From NCBI RefSeq assembly GCF_002906155.1, contig NZ_MUJK01000015.1, forward strand, positions 1 to 64,000: 64,000 bases of DNA, in the 5' to 3' direction. This document shows, in pieces, positions 39,831 to 49,217 of this stretch (position 1 is its first letter; each line of letters opens with the position of its first letter). The DNA is from Pseudomonas laurylsulfativorans. GTDB lineage: Bacteria > Pseudomonadota > Gammaproteobacteria > Pseudomonadales > Pseudomonadaceae. The position numbers and the translations under genes were made by a program. The notes below the pieces were generated by a model, which was not told the DNA's origin, did no database searches, and saw nothing but the letters and a program-made list of their open reading frames with translations.

Positions 39831-41195
39831 ATGACGACGGTGAAATCGATCGTTTTCGGCGTGGCATTGGCCATCATCAGTCTTTGCGCCGGCGCTTACG
39901 AGTCGGATCTCCACTTCGGCTTGACCTGGTGGCTGGCCCGCCAGGCCGGATTCAATCCCCAACAAGCCCAGGAAATCGCAGGACAGGATGAACTCACGGA
40001 TACCGGCATGCTCGATGCGAAGCACGCAATGATCTGGGAGCTGTGTGTTTGGCAAGAAACGGGCGCCAGTGAGATGACCAGGGCCATGCATTTCCGTTCA
40101 AAGAAGGCGCCTCCCGCAGAGCCGCCGGCACGTCTGGTCACTGAAGACGCCGTATATGCTGAGGCGCAAGCAAGGAGCATCATCGTCACGCCAGACCATG
40201 ACAACGTCAAAACGCAACGGTCGTTTGGTCAGGCGCTCCACGGCAGGCAGGACGCCTACTCACATGCCGGGCAAAGCGACACTTTCTGGCCACCCTGCCA
40301 AACAAAGTGGCTTTGGACGCACCCTGTCGATACGAGCGACGGGGATAAGGGCGGCATGTTCTCGCATAAGGCCGATCAGACCTTTACGGATGCGGACAAG
40401 TGCACAAGAGCGGCATTGAAGACCTACGACCTCATGTTGGAATTCAGAGCAACGATGTCGCTTAGCAGCACACCCAAACCTCGGGGTGAGTTGACAACAC
40501 CGATCCGGAAATTTTGCGAGGCAAAAACCAAGGTCGAGAAAGCTCAGTGGTTTAAGGATGAACAGGTCCCCCAAGGCGAGGCCATTGCGAGAAACACCAG
40601 TCTTGCGGACGGTGGCCGCAGTTTTTCCGGGGCCCCGCGGATGGACTTACGGCCGGGTCCACCTTCAGCCAACGCCGTGCAATCAAGAATCCCGGAATAC
40701 GAGCAGCAGGAGCCTGGCTGGCTTCCACCCATCGAAATCGATGAGAAAGTCAAAGGGTTCCTGATGAGACCGGAACTTGGCTCGACGCCGGAGGCGGTCG
40801 GCTATTCTCAACAATTCCTCAAAGCATGGCTCACCACACCTCCAGAAAAACTGCCGGCCGGAGTTGAACGGTTTTTGGGTAAAAAGGACTTTGTCGAAGC
40901 TGACGCAGATATCGCTACATTGCTGCGTCTGCGGCTAAAAGACCAAGGCCAGGCGGACTACGGGACCTTCAAGGCCGGTACCGTGAATCCAGACGATTAC
41001 GTCACCTACACAGAGGACAACTGGTCGACTGCGTTGATCCCCGTCCGGGGCATCAAGGCCCCCGCATTAGTAGGAGAGAAGGGCGACAAAATCGTGGTGA
41101 TCGCCATTCTTCGAAATGCCCCCAACGAGGTGCTGATGATGGAGGTCACACCGGATTACCAGACAGTGAAGATACAAACGCTGATCGCTCACTGA
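39831..41195 (+). CDS. Exported protein of unknown function, possible zinc phospholipase C-like fold
   Basis: 454-residue protein with a clear signal peptide (residues 1-22, hydrophobic core IVFGVALAIISLCAGAYE). The mature N-terminus has HFGLTWWLARQAGF and an AQEIAGQDE stretch, and further on FGQALHGRQDAYSHAG. The pattern of an early histidine, an alpha-helical 'IA..D' segment and a 'HxxQDxxSH' motif resembles the helical zinc-dependent phospholipase C/S1-P1 nuclease group, but this is by eye and unproven. The C-terminal half is not recognised. It follows the peroxidase terminator by about 160 bases and is transcribed in the same direction, probably from its own promoter. Base composition is slightly more A/T-rich than that of the catabolic genes. 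Confidence 0.7.
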   Translation: MTTVKSIVFGVALAIISLCAGAYESDLHFGLTWWLARQAGFNPQQAQEIAGQDELTDTGMLDAKHAMIWELCVWQETGASEMTRAMHFRSKKAPPAEPPARLVTEDAVYAEAQARSIIVTPDHDNVKTQRSFGQALHGRQDAYSHAGQSDTFWPPCQTKWLWTHPVDTSDGDKGGMFSHKADQTFTDADKCTRAALKTYDLMLEFRATMSLSSTPKPRGELTTPIRKFCEAKTKVEKAQWFKDEQVPQGEAIARNTSLADGGRSFSGAPRMDLRPGPPSANAVQSRIPEYEQQEPGWLPPIEIDEKVKGFLMRPELGSTPEAVGYSQQFLKAWLTTPPEKLPAGVERFLGKKDFVEADADIATLLRLRLKDQGQADYGTFKAGTVNPDDYVTYTEDNWSTALIPVRGIKAPALVGEKGDKIVVIAILRNAPNEVLMMEVTPDYQTVKIQTLIAH

Positions 41196-41499
41196 GGGCT
41201 TGCTTCTGTTTCGCCGTGAACTGCTGGAGCTCCACCAGCCCTGCGCGCAACGCCTGTTGAATTGACTGAACCCGGGTGTGAATTTTCTGCTTCATCTGCT
41301 TGATGTCAGCTTGCGCATTGCACGTCGCGTTCGGCTGTCGCCGCCCTCAATTATAAGTTGGCGTAATACTTCGAATAATAAATAGAAAATTGACTAATCA
41401 TGGTCCCGGAACGAAAAATCATCCCCAGACCGGCGCCGCCAGAGCGCCGCGGATTTGCCGTTTCTCTCCTGCCAGAAAAATAACCAAAGGAGTCCCCCC
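41196..41499. other. Intergenic region before the third MHS transporter
   Basis: 304 bases. The part up to about 41330 has no plus-strand gene; its minus strand reads as a short coiled-coil-like frame (M at 41295, 49 residues) that overlaps the end of the exported protein gene and may be a gene remnant. The A/T-rich part after 41350 holds the transporter promoter. Confidence 0.5.
41385..41418 (+). promoter_or_regulatory. Promoter of the third MHS transporter, shared with the first
   Basis: GAAAATTGACTAATC (41385-41399) is identical to 3230-3244. TTGACT at 41390 serves as -35; 17 bases on, GAAAAA (41413-41418) takes the place of GATAAA. The following bases (TGG, then CGGA) are also partly conserved. 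The leader to ATG 41500 is about 75 bases. Confidence 0.5.
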
Positions 41500-42810
41500 A
41501 TGAAGCCTCCCGCTTCGTCCCAGCCGCGCCGTGCGGCAGCCGCTGCGTTTATTGGCACCATGATCGAGTGGTACGACTTTTACATCTATGCCACCGCCGC
41601 CGCGCTGGTGTTCGGCGCGCTGTTCTTCCCCTCCGACGACAAGCTGTTCAGCACCATGGCCGCTTTCGGCACCTTTGCCGTGGGCTTCTTTGCACGGCCG
41701 TTGGGCGGGATCGTCTTCGGTCATATCGGCGACCGCATCGGCCGCAAGAAGTCGCTGATCATCACCTTGTTGATGATGGGCGTGGTCACGGTGTGTATCG
41801 GCTTGCTGCCGACCTACGCGCAAATCGGCGCCGCGGCGCCGGTGCTACTGATCCTGTTGCGCATCGTCCAGGGCATCGCCGTCGGTGGCGAGTGGGGCGG
41901 GGCCGTGTTGATGGCTGGCGAGCATGCACCGAAAGGCCGACGCAATTTCTTCGCCTCGTTTGCGCAACTGGGCAGTCCGGCGGGTTTGATCCTGTCGCTG
42001 CTGGCCTTCAGTGCGGTCACCCGTTTACCGGAAGAGGATCTGATGAGCTGGGGCTGGCGCCTTCCGTTCCTCGCCAGTTCGCTGTTGCTGCTGGTGGGCC
42101 TGGCGATTCGCCTGGGGGTCAATGAATCGCCGGAGTTTCTCGCCAGCCGTGAGCAGGCCAGCAAAAGCCAGCGCAAGGAGCAGGCGCCGGTCATGGAGGT
42201 GCTGCGCACCGCGTGGCGTCCGCTGCTGTTGTGTATCGGCGCCAACACCCTGGGGATCGCCGGGGTGTATTTCACCAACACGTTCATGATCGCCTACACC
42301 ACCCAGCAACTGGAACTTCCACGCTCGCTGATTCTGGAGTGCCTGTTCTTCGTCGCGATCATCCAGTTCTGCATCCAGCCGCTGGCGGCCTGGGTTGCCG
42401 AGAAGATTGGCGCGACCCGTTTCCTGTGCCTGGTGTCGCTGCTGGCCATGGCCTCGCCCTACCCGATGTTCGTGCTGGTCAGTTCGGCCCAGGCGCCGCT
42501 GATCATCCTCGGCATTGCCCTGGCGGTGGTGTGCATGGCGTCGTTCTACGCCGTGATCGCCGGCTACGTCAGTGGCATGTTCGAGACTCGCGTGCGCTAC
42601 ACCGCGATTTCCCTGGCGTATCAGATCTGCGGCGCGGTGGCCGGGGGGCTGACGCCGCTGATCGGCACCTTGCTGGCGCACAAGTTCGCCGGCCAATGGT
42701 GGCCGATGGCGGTGTTCTACAGCCTGATCGCGGCGACTTCGCTGGTCTGCGTATTGTCCCTTGCCCGTCGCCATGCCAACGCTGAGCGCGTTGAGCTAGC
42801 CACCATTTGA
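41500..42810 (+). CDS. MHS-family MFS transporter
   Basis: 436-residue metabolite:H+ symporter, about 12 membrane segments. Seen: FIGTMIEWYDFYIYATAAAL, GHIGDRIGRKK, GGEWGGAVLMAGEHAP. It is the closest relative of the transporter at 3340-4641; the similarity runs full length (for example QPRRAAAAAFIGT, SFAQLGSPAGL and IAGY) and extends to the promoter. ATG 41500 has AAAGGAG (41486-41492) upstream; the frame open to 41455 is not used. A REP pair separates it from the amidohydrolase gene, whose product may handle the imported compound. Confidence 0.92.
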   Translation: MKPPASSQPRRAAAAAFIGTMIEWYDFYIYATAAALVFGALFFPSDDKLFSTMAAFGTFAVGFFARPLGGIVFGHIGDRIGRKKSLIITLLMMGVVTVCIGLLPTYAQIGAAAPVLLILLRIVQGIAVGGEWGGAVLMAGEHAPKGRRNFFASFAQLGSPAGLILSLLAFSAVTRLPEEDLMSWGWRLPFLASSLLLLVGLAIRLGVNESPEFLASREQASKSQRKEQAPVMEVLRTAWRPLLLCIGANTLGIAGVYFTNTFMIAYTTQQLELPRSLILECLFFVAIIQFCIQPLAAWVAEKIGATRFLCLVSLLAMASPYPMFVLVSSAQAPLIILGIALAVVCMASFYAVIAGYVSGMFETRVRYTAISLAYQICGAVAGGLTPLIGTLLAHKFAGQWWPMAVFYSLIAATSLVCVLSLARRHANAERVELATI

Positions 42811-42812
42811 AC

Positions 42813-42905
42813 CTGTAGGAGCCGGCTTGCTGGCGATAGCGGTGCGTCAGTCGACATGTCTATTGACTGGACGGGCGCGTTCGCCAGCAAGCCGGTTCCT
42901 ACAAA
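42813..42905. repeat. REP pair (inverted)
   Basis: CTGTAGGAGCCGGCTTGCTG at the left and CAGCAAGCCGGTTCCTACA at the right, inverted, with about 40 bases between. Standard pseudomonad REP doublet. Confidence 0.88.
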
Positions 42906-42937
42906 GATCGTCGTTTTGAATTTTCCTGGAGAAACTC

Positions 42938-44161
42938 ATGTTGAAGATTAATGGCGAACGCCTCTGGGCGAGTCTGATGGCAATGGCCGAAATCGGTGCC
43001 ACCGCCCGTGGCGGCAGCTGCCGCCTGGCCCTGAGCGACGAGGACAAGGCCGGTCGCGAACTGTTTGCCCACTGGTGCCGCGAAGCCGGCATGACCCTGA
43101 GCGTGGATGCCATCGGCAACCTGTTCGCCCGTCGCGCCGGCACTGATCCGGATGCAGCACCGGTGATGATGGGCAGCCACCTCGACACCCAACCCGAAGG
43201 CGGGCGGTTCGATGGCGTGTACGGCGTGCTCGCCGGCCTGGAAGTGGTGCGCTGCCTGAACGATCTGGGTATCCAGACCCGCAAGCCGCTGGAAGTGGCG
43301 GTGTGGACCAACGAGGAAGGTGCACGCTTCACCCCGGCGATGTTCGGCTCGGCGGTGTTCACCGGCATCATGGCGCTGGACGCCGCACTGGCGGTGCGCG
43401 ACATCGATGGCATCAGCGTCGCCGAGGCGCTGCAACGTACCGGTTATGCCGGCGAGCGCCCGCTGGGTGGCGCGGTGGATGCGTACTTTGAAGCCCACAT
43501 CGAGCAGGGGCCGATCCTCGAAGACAACGCCAAGAGTATCGGCGTGGTCAGCGGCGGCCAGGCTATTCGCTGGCTAGACGTGCGGGTCGAAGGCATGGCG
43601 GCCCACGCCGGTACGACGCCTATGCCGCTGCGCAAGGATGCCCTGTACGGTGTGGCGCAGATGATCCAGGCTATCGAAAGCCTGGCGGCGGACTTCGCTC
43701 CGGAAGGCCTGACCACGGTCGGTGAATTGAGCATCAACAAGTCGTCGCGCAACACCATTCCGGGTCTTGTGAACTTCACCGTCGACCTGCGTCATCACCG
43801 CGATGCAACCATCGAGGCCATGGAGCAACAGGTCCGTGCGCGGCTTCAGGCGATCGCCGACGCTCGCGGCTTGCATCTGACAATCACCCCGCACTGGATC
43901 AGCCCGGCGACGCCGTTCGACGCTGACTGCGTGGCGGCGGTGCAACAGGCCGTCGATGCGCTGGGCTACGCTCAGCAATCGATCGTCAGCGGTGCCGGGC
44001 ATGACGCGATCCACCTGGCGCGATACTGCCCGACGGCCATGGTGTTCATCCCTTGCGTCGGGGGCTTGAGCCACAACGAAGCTGAAGACGTGCTGCCTGA
44101 AGACGTGCGCCAGGGTACGGATGTGCTGCTTAACGCGGTGTTGAACCGCGCAGGCCAATAA
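42938..44161 (+). CDS. M20-family amidohydrolase (N-carbamoyl-L-amino acid hydrolase/allantoate amidohydrolase type)
   Basis: 407-residue zinc amidohydrolase that would remove an N-carbamoyl or similar group from an amino or ureido acid in the cytoplasm. Seen: MGSHLDTQPEGGRFDG with the first metal ligands, TNEEGARFTPAMFGS with the catalytic glutamates, FEAHIEQGPILE, the dimerisation-domain segment GMAAHAGTTPM, and GAGHDAIHLA near the end. Length is typical. A GGAG ribosome site precedes ATG 42938. The previous gene is an MHS transporter and the next an acetylpolyamine amidohydrolase, so the group may process amide- or urea-bonded nitrogen compounds. Confidence 0.9.
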   Translation: MLKINGERLWASLMAMAEIGATARGGSCRLALSDEDKAGRELFAHWCREAGMTLSVDAIGNLFARRAGTDPDAAPVMMGSHLDTQPEGGRFDGVYGVLAGLEVVRCLNDLGIQTRKPLEVAVWTNEEGARFTPAMFGSAVFTGIMALDAALAVRDIDGISVAEALQRTGYAGERPLGGAVDAYFEAHIEQGPILEDNAKSIGVVSGGQAIRWLDVRVEGMAAHAGTTPMPLRKDALYGVAQMIQAIESLAADFAPEGLTTVGELSINKSSRNTIPGLVNFTVDLRHHRDATIEAMEQQVRARLQAIADARGLHLTITPHWISPATPFDADCVAAVQQAVDALGYAQQSIVSGAGHDAIHLARYCPTAMVFIPCVGGLSHNEAEDVLPEDVRQGTDVLLNAVLNRAGQ

Positions 44162-44183
44162 CTCTTCAGCCAGGTGAGTACCT

Positions 44184-44298
44184 TGTGGCGAGGGAGCTTG
44201 CTCCCGCTTGAGTGCGCAGCACTCACAAAACCCGCGAGACCTGCGAAGAGTTTGGGGCCGCTACGCAGCCCAACGCGAGCAAGCTCGCTCGCCACAGA
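44184..44298. repeat. REP-type inverted repeat
   Basis: TGTGGCGAGGGAGCTTGCTC at the left and GAGCAAGCTCGCTCGCCACA at the right, inverted. The interior includes TTTGGGGCCGCTACGCAGCCC, related to the interiors of the repeats at 45375 and 62959. Confidence 0.85.
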
Positions 44299-44346
44299 GT
44301 GCTCATTCGGACAAAAGATTTTCGTTAACTGACAGGTACTCATTCC

Positions 44347-45372
44347 ATGCGCAGTTTTTTCCACCCCGAACAATTGCTCCACCATCCACGCAGTTACTAC
44401 TCCCGTGGCCAGATGCGCACGCCGCAGGAAGTGCCGGAGCGTGCGCAGCGCCTGGTGCAGGCTTCTCACGCATTGGGTTTCAAGGTCGAGCAACCGGCCG
44501 ACGCCGGGCTCGATCCGCTGCTGGCGGTGCACGGCGCACCGTACCTGAGGTTCTTGCAGGAAGCCCATCAGCGCTGGAAAGAGATTCCCGAGGATTGGGG
44601 TGACGAGGTGATGTCGAACATCTTCGTGCGCGAGCCCAACGCCCTGCGCGGGATTCTCGCGCAAGCTGCGCGCTATCTGGCCGATGGCAGTTGCCCGGTG
44701 GGCGAGCAGACCTGGCGTTCGGCTTACTGGTCGGCGCAAAGCGCCATCGCCGGTGCCCGGGCGTTGCTCGATGGCGAGCCCGCAGCCTATGCCTTGTGCC
44801 GTCCACCGGGTCACCACGCCCGGGCCGAAGCGGCGGGTGGTTTCTGTTATGTGAACAATGCGGCGGTGGCGGCGCAGGTACTGCGCGCCGGTTTTTCGCG
44901 GGTGGCGGTGCTGGATACCGACATGCACCATGGGCAAGGGATTCAGGAGATTTTCTACGAGCGCGATGACGTGCTCTACGTTTCGGTGCACGGCGATCCG
45001 ACCAACTTCTATCCGGGGGTCGCAGGCTTTGCCGAAGAGCGCGGTGCCGGGGCTGGAGAGGGTTTCAACCTGAACTTGCCGATGGCTCATGGCGCCAGCG
45101 AGGCCGACTTCCTCGAGCAATTGGATGTAGCGCTCAAGGCGGTGACGGACTTTGGCGCCGAGGTGCTGGTGCTGTCCCTGGGCTTCGATATTTTCGAACT
45201 CGACCCGCAAAGCAAAGTGGCGGTGACCCGCGAAGGGTTCGGCGTGCTCGGCGAGCAGATTCGCCGCCTCGGGCTGCCGTGCCTGATCGTGCAGGAGGGC
45301 GGGTATCACCTGGAGAGTCTGGAGGATAATGCGCGGGCGTTTTTTGTGAGCCCTGAGGTGTGGCTGCTCTGA
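44347..45372 (+). CDS. Acetylpolyamine amidohydrolase/histone deacetylase-family protein
   Basis: 341-residue zinc deacetylase of the histone-deacetylase superfamily. Seen: CRPPGHHA with the paired catalytic histidines at about residues 156-163, GFCYVNNAAVAA, and DTDMHHGQG, which supplies zinc ligands; a later LSLGFDIFELDP gives the last metal ligand. Length and the MRSFFHPEQLLHHPRSYYSRG opening fit the acetylpolyamine amidohydrolase branch of pseudomonads. It would release acetate from acetylated cadaverine, putrescine or similar amines. It is upstream of the amine-oxidation locus, so the free amine could be passed on to QhpABC (inference). Flanked by REP repeats on both sides. Confidence 0.9.
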   Translation: MRSFFHPEQLLHHPRSYYSRGQMRTPQEVPERAQRLVQASHALGFKVEQPADAGLDPLLAVHGAPYLRFLQEAHQRWKEIPEDWGDEVMSNIFVREPNALRGILAQAARYLADGSCPVGEQTWRSAYWSAQSAIAGARALLDGEPAAYALCRPPGHHARAEAAGGFCYVNNAAVAAQVLRAGFSRVAVLDTDMHHGQGIQEIFYERDDVLYVSVHGDPTNFYPGVAGFAEERGAGAGEGFNLNLPMAHGASEADFLEQLDVALKAVTDFGAEVLVLSLGFDIFELDPQSKVAVTREGFGVLGEQIRRLGLPCLIVQEGGYHLESLEDNARAFFVSPEVWLL

Positions 45373-45374
45373 AT

Positions 45375-45507
45375 TGTGGCGAGGGGGCTTGCCCCCGTTG
45401 GGCTGCGCAGCAGCCCCAAAACCAACGACCTTATATGCCCGGAAATACTACGTTCGTCGGTTTACGACTGCTGCGCAGCCGAACGGGGGCAAGCCCCCTC
45501 GCCACAG
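45375..45507. repeat. REP-type inverted repeat
   Basis: TGTGGCGAGGGGGCTTGCCC at the left and GGGCAAGCCCCCTCGCCACA at the right. The interior carries TTGGGCTGCGCAGCAGCCCC and CGACTGCTGCGCAGCCGAAC. The same arms and interior occur in opposite orientation at 62959-63093. Confidence 0.88.
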
Positions 45508-45594
45508 GACTTGCCATAGCCCTGACGTTAACGTAAAGATTGCGGCAGGGCGCCGACGTATGAAGGCGCAGGGGCGGACGACCCGGAGCGCTTG

Positions 45595-47499
45595 ATGACG
45601 CTAATAAAAACAAACTCCCCCAAACAGCATCGCGAAGCCCGGCTGGCCCGGGAAAAGCTGCACCTGGAAGGCGAAGTGCCGGATGGCGTCCTGCGTGCGG
45701 AAATCGATGCTTCCTGGCGACGCAGCCTGAGCCATGGCGTGCATTTCAATGCCAAGCATGAACTGGCGCTGGAATCGAGCGCCAGCCTCGACCTGTTGCT
45801 GGCCAGCAATCGCTTGCTGATCGACGCCGCGTTGCCGGCCATCGATTACCTGGCCGAACGTCAGGGCAAGGAAGGGCTGATCATCCTCGCCAACTCCGAT
45901 GCCACCATCCTCGCCGTCGAAGGCCGCGCCGACCGTCTCAAGGGCAGTGGCCTGCAGGACATCACCCTCGGCGCCTGCTGGAGCGAAGCGGTCCGTGGTA
46001 CCAACGCCCTCGGCACGGCGCTGGTGGAAGCCCGGCCGACCCTGATCGATTGCGGCGAACATTATCTGGATCGCCTCAGTGATTTTTCCTGCACCTCGGT
46101 GCCGATCCATTGCCCCCAGGGCGACATTCTTGGCGTCCTCGACCTGACCCGCGAAGGCCCGCTCGGCCGCGCCCACGACAGCACGGCGCTGCTGGCCATG
46201 GCCGTCAGCCAGATCGAAAGCCGGGTGTTCAACGCCAGTTATCCCGACGAAATCGTCCTGGCTTTCCATAGCCGTCGCCAATACCTGGAATCCCCGTGGC
46301 AAGGTTTGCTGGCGGTGAGCCTCGGTGGGCAGATCCTGGCGGTCAGCGCCCAGGCCTGCCAGTTGCTCCACGCCGAGCGCTCGGCTTTGGTCGGGCGGCG
46401 CTGCGAGGAGTTTCTCGGCGTCGACGGCCTGCAATTGTTGGCGCGCCTGCATCAGGGCGGAGTCGGTAGCCTGCAGACCGCCAAGGGTGAATTCTTCTAC
46501 AAGACCCTGCGCGCGCCGCAACGTTCGATCAACGTCAGCAGCCCGCCGCGCACTACGGCGAAAACAGCCAAGGCGCAACCGGATCTGGAGTCGCTGGCCG
46601 GCAGCAACACGCGCTACGCCCGTGCCTTGCGCATGGCTCGTCAAGGCCTGGCCAATGAACTGCCGGTCTTGTTGCTGGGTGAAACCGGCACCGGTAAAGA
46701 GGTTATCGCCCGCGCCCTGCACATGGCCGGAGCGCGCTGCGACAAACCCTTCGTGGCGGTGAACTGCGCGGCCATTCCCGAAGGCCTGATCGAGTCCGAA
46801 CTGTTCGGTTATCGTGAAGGCGCGTTCACCGGTTCACGCCGGGGCGGTATGGTCGGGCGCTTGCAACAGGCCCATGGCGGCACCCTGTTCCTCGATGAAA
46901 TCGGCGACATGCCACTGGCCTTGCAGGCCCGGCTCTTGCGGGTGTTGCAGGATCGCAAGGTCGCGCCCCTGGGCGCAGGCGAAGAGCAGGACATCGACGT
47001 CGCGCTGATCTGCGCCACCCACCGCGACCTCAAGCGCCTGGTGGAGGAAAAACACTTTCGCGAGGACCTGTTCTACCGGGTCAATGGCATCAGCGTGATG
47101 CTCCCGGCCCTGCGCGAGCGCGAAGATTTCGGTGCACTGGTCAGTCGCATGTTGACGACACTGGGCGCCCCCACCGTGGTCCTGCACGACGATTTGAATC
47201 GCTTGCTCGGCGGCTATCACTGGCCCGGCAACATCCGCCAGCTGGAGATGGTCCTGCGCACCGCGCTGGCCATGCGCGAGCCGGGTGAAACCGTGCTGAC
47301 CCTCGACCACTTGCCCGACAGCATGCTCGACGAGTTGACCGCCAGCGAACGCCCGCAGGCCGGCAGCATCCGGGAAAACGAACTGGAGCTGATCCGTCAG
47401 TCCCTGGACACGCACCAGGGCAACGTCTCGGCTGCCGCCGACGCCCTGGGCATCAGCCGCGCGACCCTGTATCGCAAGCTCAAACAGTTGCGTTCATGA
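45595..47499 (+). CDS. Sigma-54-dependent activator (AcoR-type), probable regulator of the amine oxidation genes (PeaR-like)
   Basis: 634-residue enhancer-binding protein. Seen: a GAF-type sensor domain at about residues 60-220, a PAS-like segment at about 235-310, the AAA+ domain with Walker A GETGTGKE at about 362-369, a sigma-54 contact loop GAFTGS at about 409-414 (consensus GAFTGA), Walker [13 protein letters not shown], and a C-terminal Fis helix-turn-helix ([20 protein letters not shown]). ATG 45595 is used; TTG 45592 is just ahead of it. It overlaps qhpF by ATGA, so it is co-transcribed with the maturation genes. It matches the PeaR regulator of the P. putida phenylethylamine locus by position and type; the Paracoccus qhp locus instead uses an AraC-type QhpR. 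Confidence 0.92.
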   Translation: MTLIKTNSPKQHREARLAREKLHLEGEVPDGVLRAEIDASWRRSLSHGVHFNAKHELALESSASLDLLLASNRLLIDAALPAIDYLAERQGKEGLIILANSDATILAVEGRADRLKGSGLQDITLGACWSEAVRGTNALGTALVEARPTLIDCGEHYLDRLSDFSCTSVPIHCPQGDILGVLDLTREGPLGRAHDSTALLAMAVSQIESRVFNASYPDEIVLAFHSRRQYLESPWQGLLAVSLGGQILAVSAQACQLLHAERSALVGRRCEEFLGVDGLQLLARLHQGGVGSLQTAKGEFFYKTLRAPQRSINVSSPPRTTAKTAKAQPDLESLAGSNTRYARALRMARQGLANELPVLLLGETGTGKEVIARALHMAGARCDKPFVAVNCAAIPEGLIESELFGYREGAFTGSRRGGMVGRLQQAHGGTLFLDEIGDMPLALQARLLRVLQDRKVAPLGAGEEQDIDVALICATHRDLKRLVEEKHFREDLFYRVNGISVMLPALREREDFGALVSRMLTTLGAPTVVLHDDLNRLLGGYHWPGNIRQLEMVLRTALAMREPGETVLTLDHLPDSMLDELTASERPQAGSIRENELELIRQSLDTHQGNVSAAADALGISRATLYRKLKQLRS

Positions 47500-49217
47500 T
47501 GCAGCGCCTGATCGTTCGGCTGATCGACAGCCAGAACCCCGAGGCCCTGCAAGCGTCGCTGCGCTGGCTGTACAGCTTTGTGCGCCCCCATCGCCTGGCG
47601 ATTGCCGGGCTGCTGGGCCTGTCGGTCTGCGCCTCGGCGCTGGTGCTGGTGCAGCCGTGGCTGACCAAGCTGTTGATCGACGATGGCCTGCTGGCGCGCA
47701 ACTTCCCGATGCTGGTACTGATCGCCGGGCTGATGATCGTCGCCGGGTTGCTGGGCACGGCGCTGTCGGGCGTCAACCGCTACCTGCACACGCGCCTGTC
47801 CGGACGCATGCTGTTTGCCCTGCGCGATGACCTGTACCGGCATTTGCAAACCCTGTCGCCGAGCTTTTATGGCCAGCGGCGCATCGGCGACCTGATGTCG
47901 CGCCTCGATGGCGATGTCGCGGAAATCCAGCGGTTTGCCGTGGACTCGCTGTTCTCGGCGGTGTCGAGCGTGATCGGCCTGGTGGTTGCCATCGCGATGC
48001 TGCTGACGCTGTCCTGGAAGCTCTCGCTGCTGGCCCTGGTGCTGATCCCCCTCGATGTCCTCTGGCTGCGCTGGATGCGGCGCAAGGTCGAGCGCGATGT
48101 GCGGCAATTGCGCGAACGTTCGGCGGACATGTCGTCGTTCATGGTCGAGACATTGCCGGTGATGAAGTTCATCCAGTCCGCCGGTCAGCAACAGCGCGAA
48201 GCACGGCGCCTCGAGACGCTGGGTCAAGGCTACATGAGCCAATTGCTGCGCCTGCAAGTCACCGAGTTTTTCACCCAGGCCGTGCCCGGCACGCTGACCT
48301 CGCTGTCCCGGGCCTGCGCATTTTTGATCGGCGGATACTGGGTGGTGCAGGGCACCTGGCAGCTCGGTGCCCTGATTGCCTTTTCCACCTACCTGGGGAT
48401 GGCCGTGGGGCCGGTGCAAAGCCTGCTCGGGCTTTATGTCGCCGTTCAGCGGATGACCGTCAGCCTCGGCCGGGTCATGGAGTTGCGCGGCGAACAACCG
48501 ACCGTACTGACGCCCGTCACGCCACGTCCGATGCCCAATGGCGGCGATCTCTGGTTCGACAACGTGCACTTCGCCCATCCCGGCCGCCAATCGACCCTGC
48601 GCGGCATCGAAGCGCGGATTCCCTACGGTATGAAAGTGGCCCTCAGCGGCGGCTCGGGCGTGGGTAAATCCACCCTGATCGACCTGCTGCAACGTCATCA
48701 CGATCCGCAATCGGGCCGGGTCCTGCTGGGTGACGTCGATCTGCGCGAACTGGATCTGTTCCAGCTGCGTCGGCGCATTGCCATCGTCAGCCAGGACATC
48801 GTGCTGTTTCGCGGCAGCCTCGCCGACAACCTGGCGTACGCGGTGCCGGACGCCAGCCGCGAGGCGATTGCCGACGTGGCGCGGCTGGCGCAACTCGACA
48901 GCCTGATCGAGTCCTTGCCTGAAGGCCTCGACAGTCCGCTGGGCGAGCGCGGCCAGCAGTTGTCCGGCGGGCAGAAGCAACGCATCGCGATTGCCCGGGC
49001 ACTGTTGCAGGACCCTCTGATCCTGGTGCTCGATGAAGCCACTTCCGCGGTGGATGAAGCCACCGAGCGCGAAGTCATCGACGCCATCGATCGCTTGTTT
49101 GCCGGGCGTACGCGCATCCTGATCAGCCATCGTCCTTCAACCCTGGCCGATGCCGATCTGCGTTTCGAACTGCTCGACGGCGTGCTGACTTCGAAAACGG
49201 TGCTGCATGAAATCTGA
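47496..49217 (+). CDS. qhpF: ABC transporter, fused permease-ATPase, for quinohemoprotein amine dehydrogenase maturation (QhpF)
   Basis: 573-residue half-transporter with an N-terminal six-segment membrane domain (residues about 25-310) and a C-terminal ATPase: Walker [10 protein letters not shown], signature [16 protein letters not shown], Walker [17 protein letters not shown]-loop LISHRPSTL. In Paracoccus, QhpF is needed for export of the modified gamma subunit. Its identity follows from the surrounding qhpE, qhpG, qhpADCB set. Start ATG 47496 overlaps the regulator stop (an ATG at 47499 follows directly), and its end overlaps qhpE by 11 bases. General multidrug export is the alternative if context is ignored. 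Confidence 0.9.
   Translation: MMQRLIVRLIDSQNPEALQASLRWLYSFVRPHRLAIAGLLGLSVCASALVLVQPWLTKLLIDDGLLARNFPMLVLIAGLMIVAGLLGTALSGVNRYLHTRLSGRMLFALRDDLYRHLQTLSPSFYGQRRIGDLMSRLDGDVAEIQRFAVDSLFSAVSSVIGLVVAIAMLLTLSWKLSLLALVLIPLDVLWLRWMRRKVERDVRQLRERSADMSSFMVETLPVMKFIQSAGQQQREARRLETLGQGYMSQLLRLQVTEFFTQAVPGTLTSLSRACAFLIGGYWVVQGTWQLGALIAFSTYLGMAVGPVQSLLGLYVAVQRMTVSLGRVMELRGEQPTVLTPVTPRPMPNGGDLWFDNVHFAHPGRQSTLRGIEARIPYGMKVALSGGSGVGKSTLIDLLQRHHDPQSGRVLLGDVDLRELDLFQLRRRIAIVSQDIVLFRGSLADNLAYAVPDASREAIADVARLAQLDSLIESLPEGLDSPLGERGQQLSGGQKQRIAIARALLQDPLILVLDEATSAVDEATEREVIDAIDRLFAGRTRILISHRPSTLADADLRFELLDGVLTSKTVLHEI

Noticed and set aside
41146-41295. 49-residue minus-strand frame with a coiled-coil look, overlapping the end of the exported protein gene
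   Set aside because: No ribosome site, short, stop just upstream, and overlap with a better gene; may be a remnant but cannot be supported.
44184-45507. Palindromic repeats considered as insertion-sequence ends or attachment sites
   Set aside because: No transposase or integrase nearby; arms match pseudomonad REP doublets seen elsewhere in the window.
47397-49130. 577-residue minus-strand frame opposite qhpF
   Set aside because: Antisense shadow of an ABC transporter with all motifs in place; product Gln/His/Arg-rich without domains.
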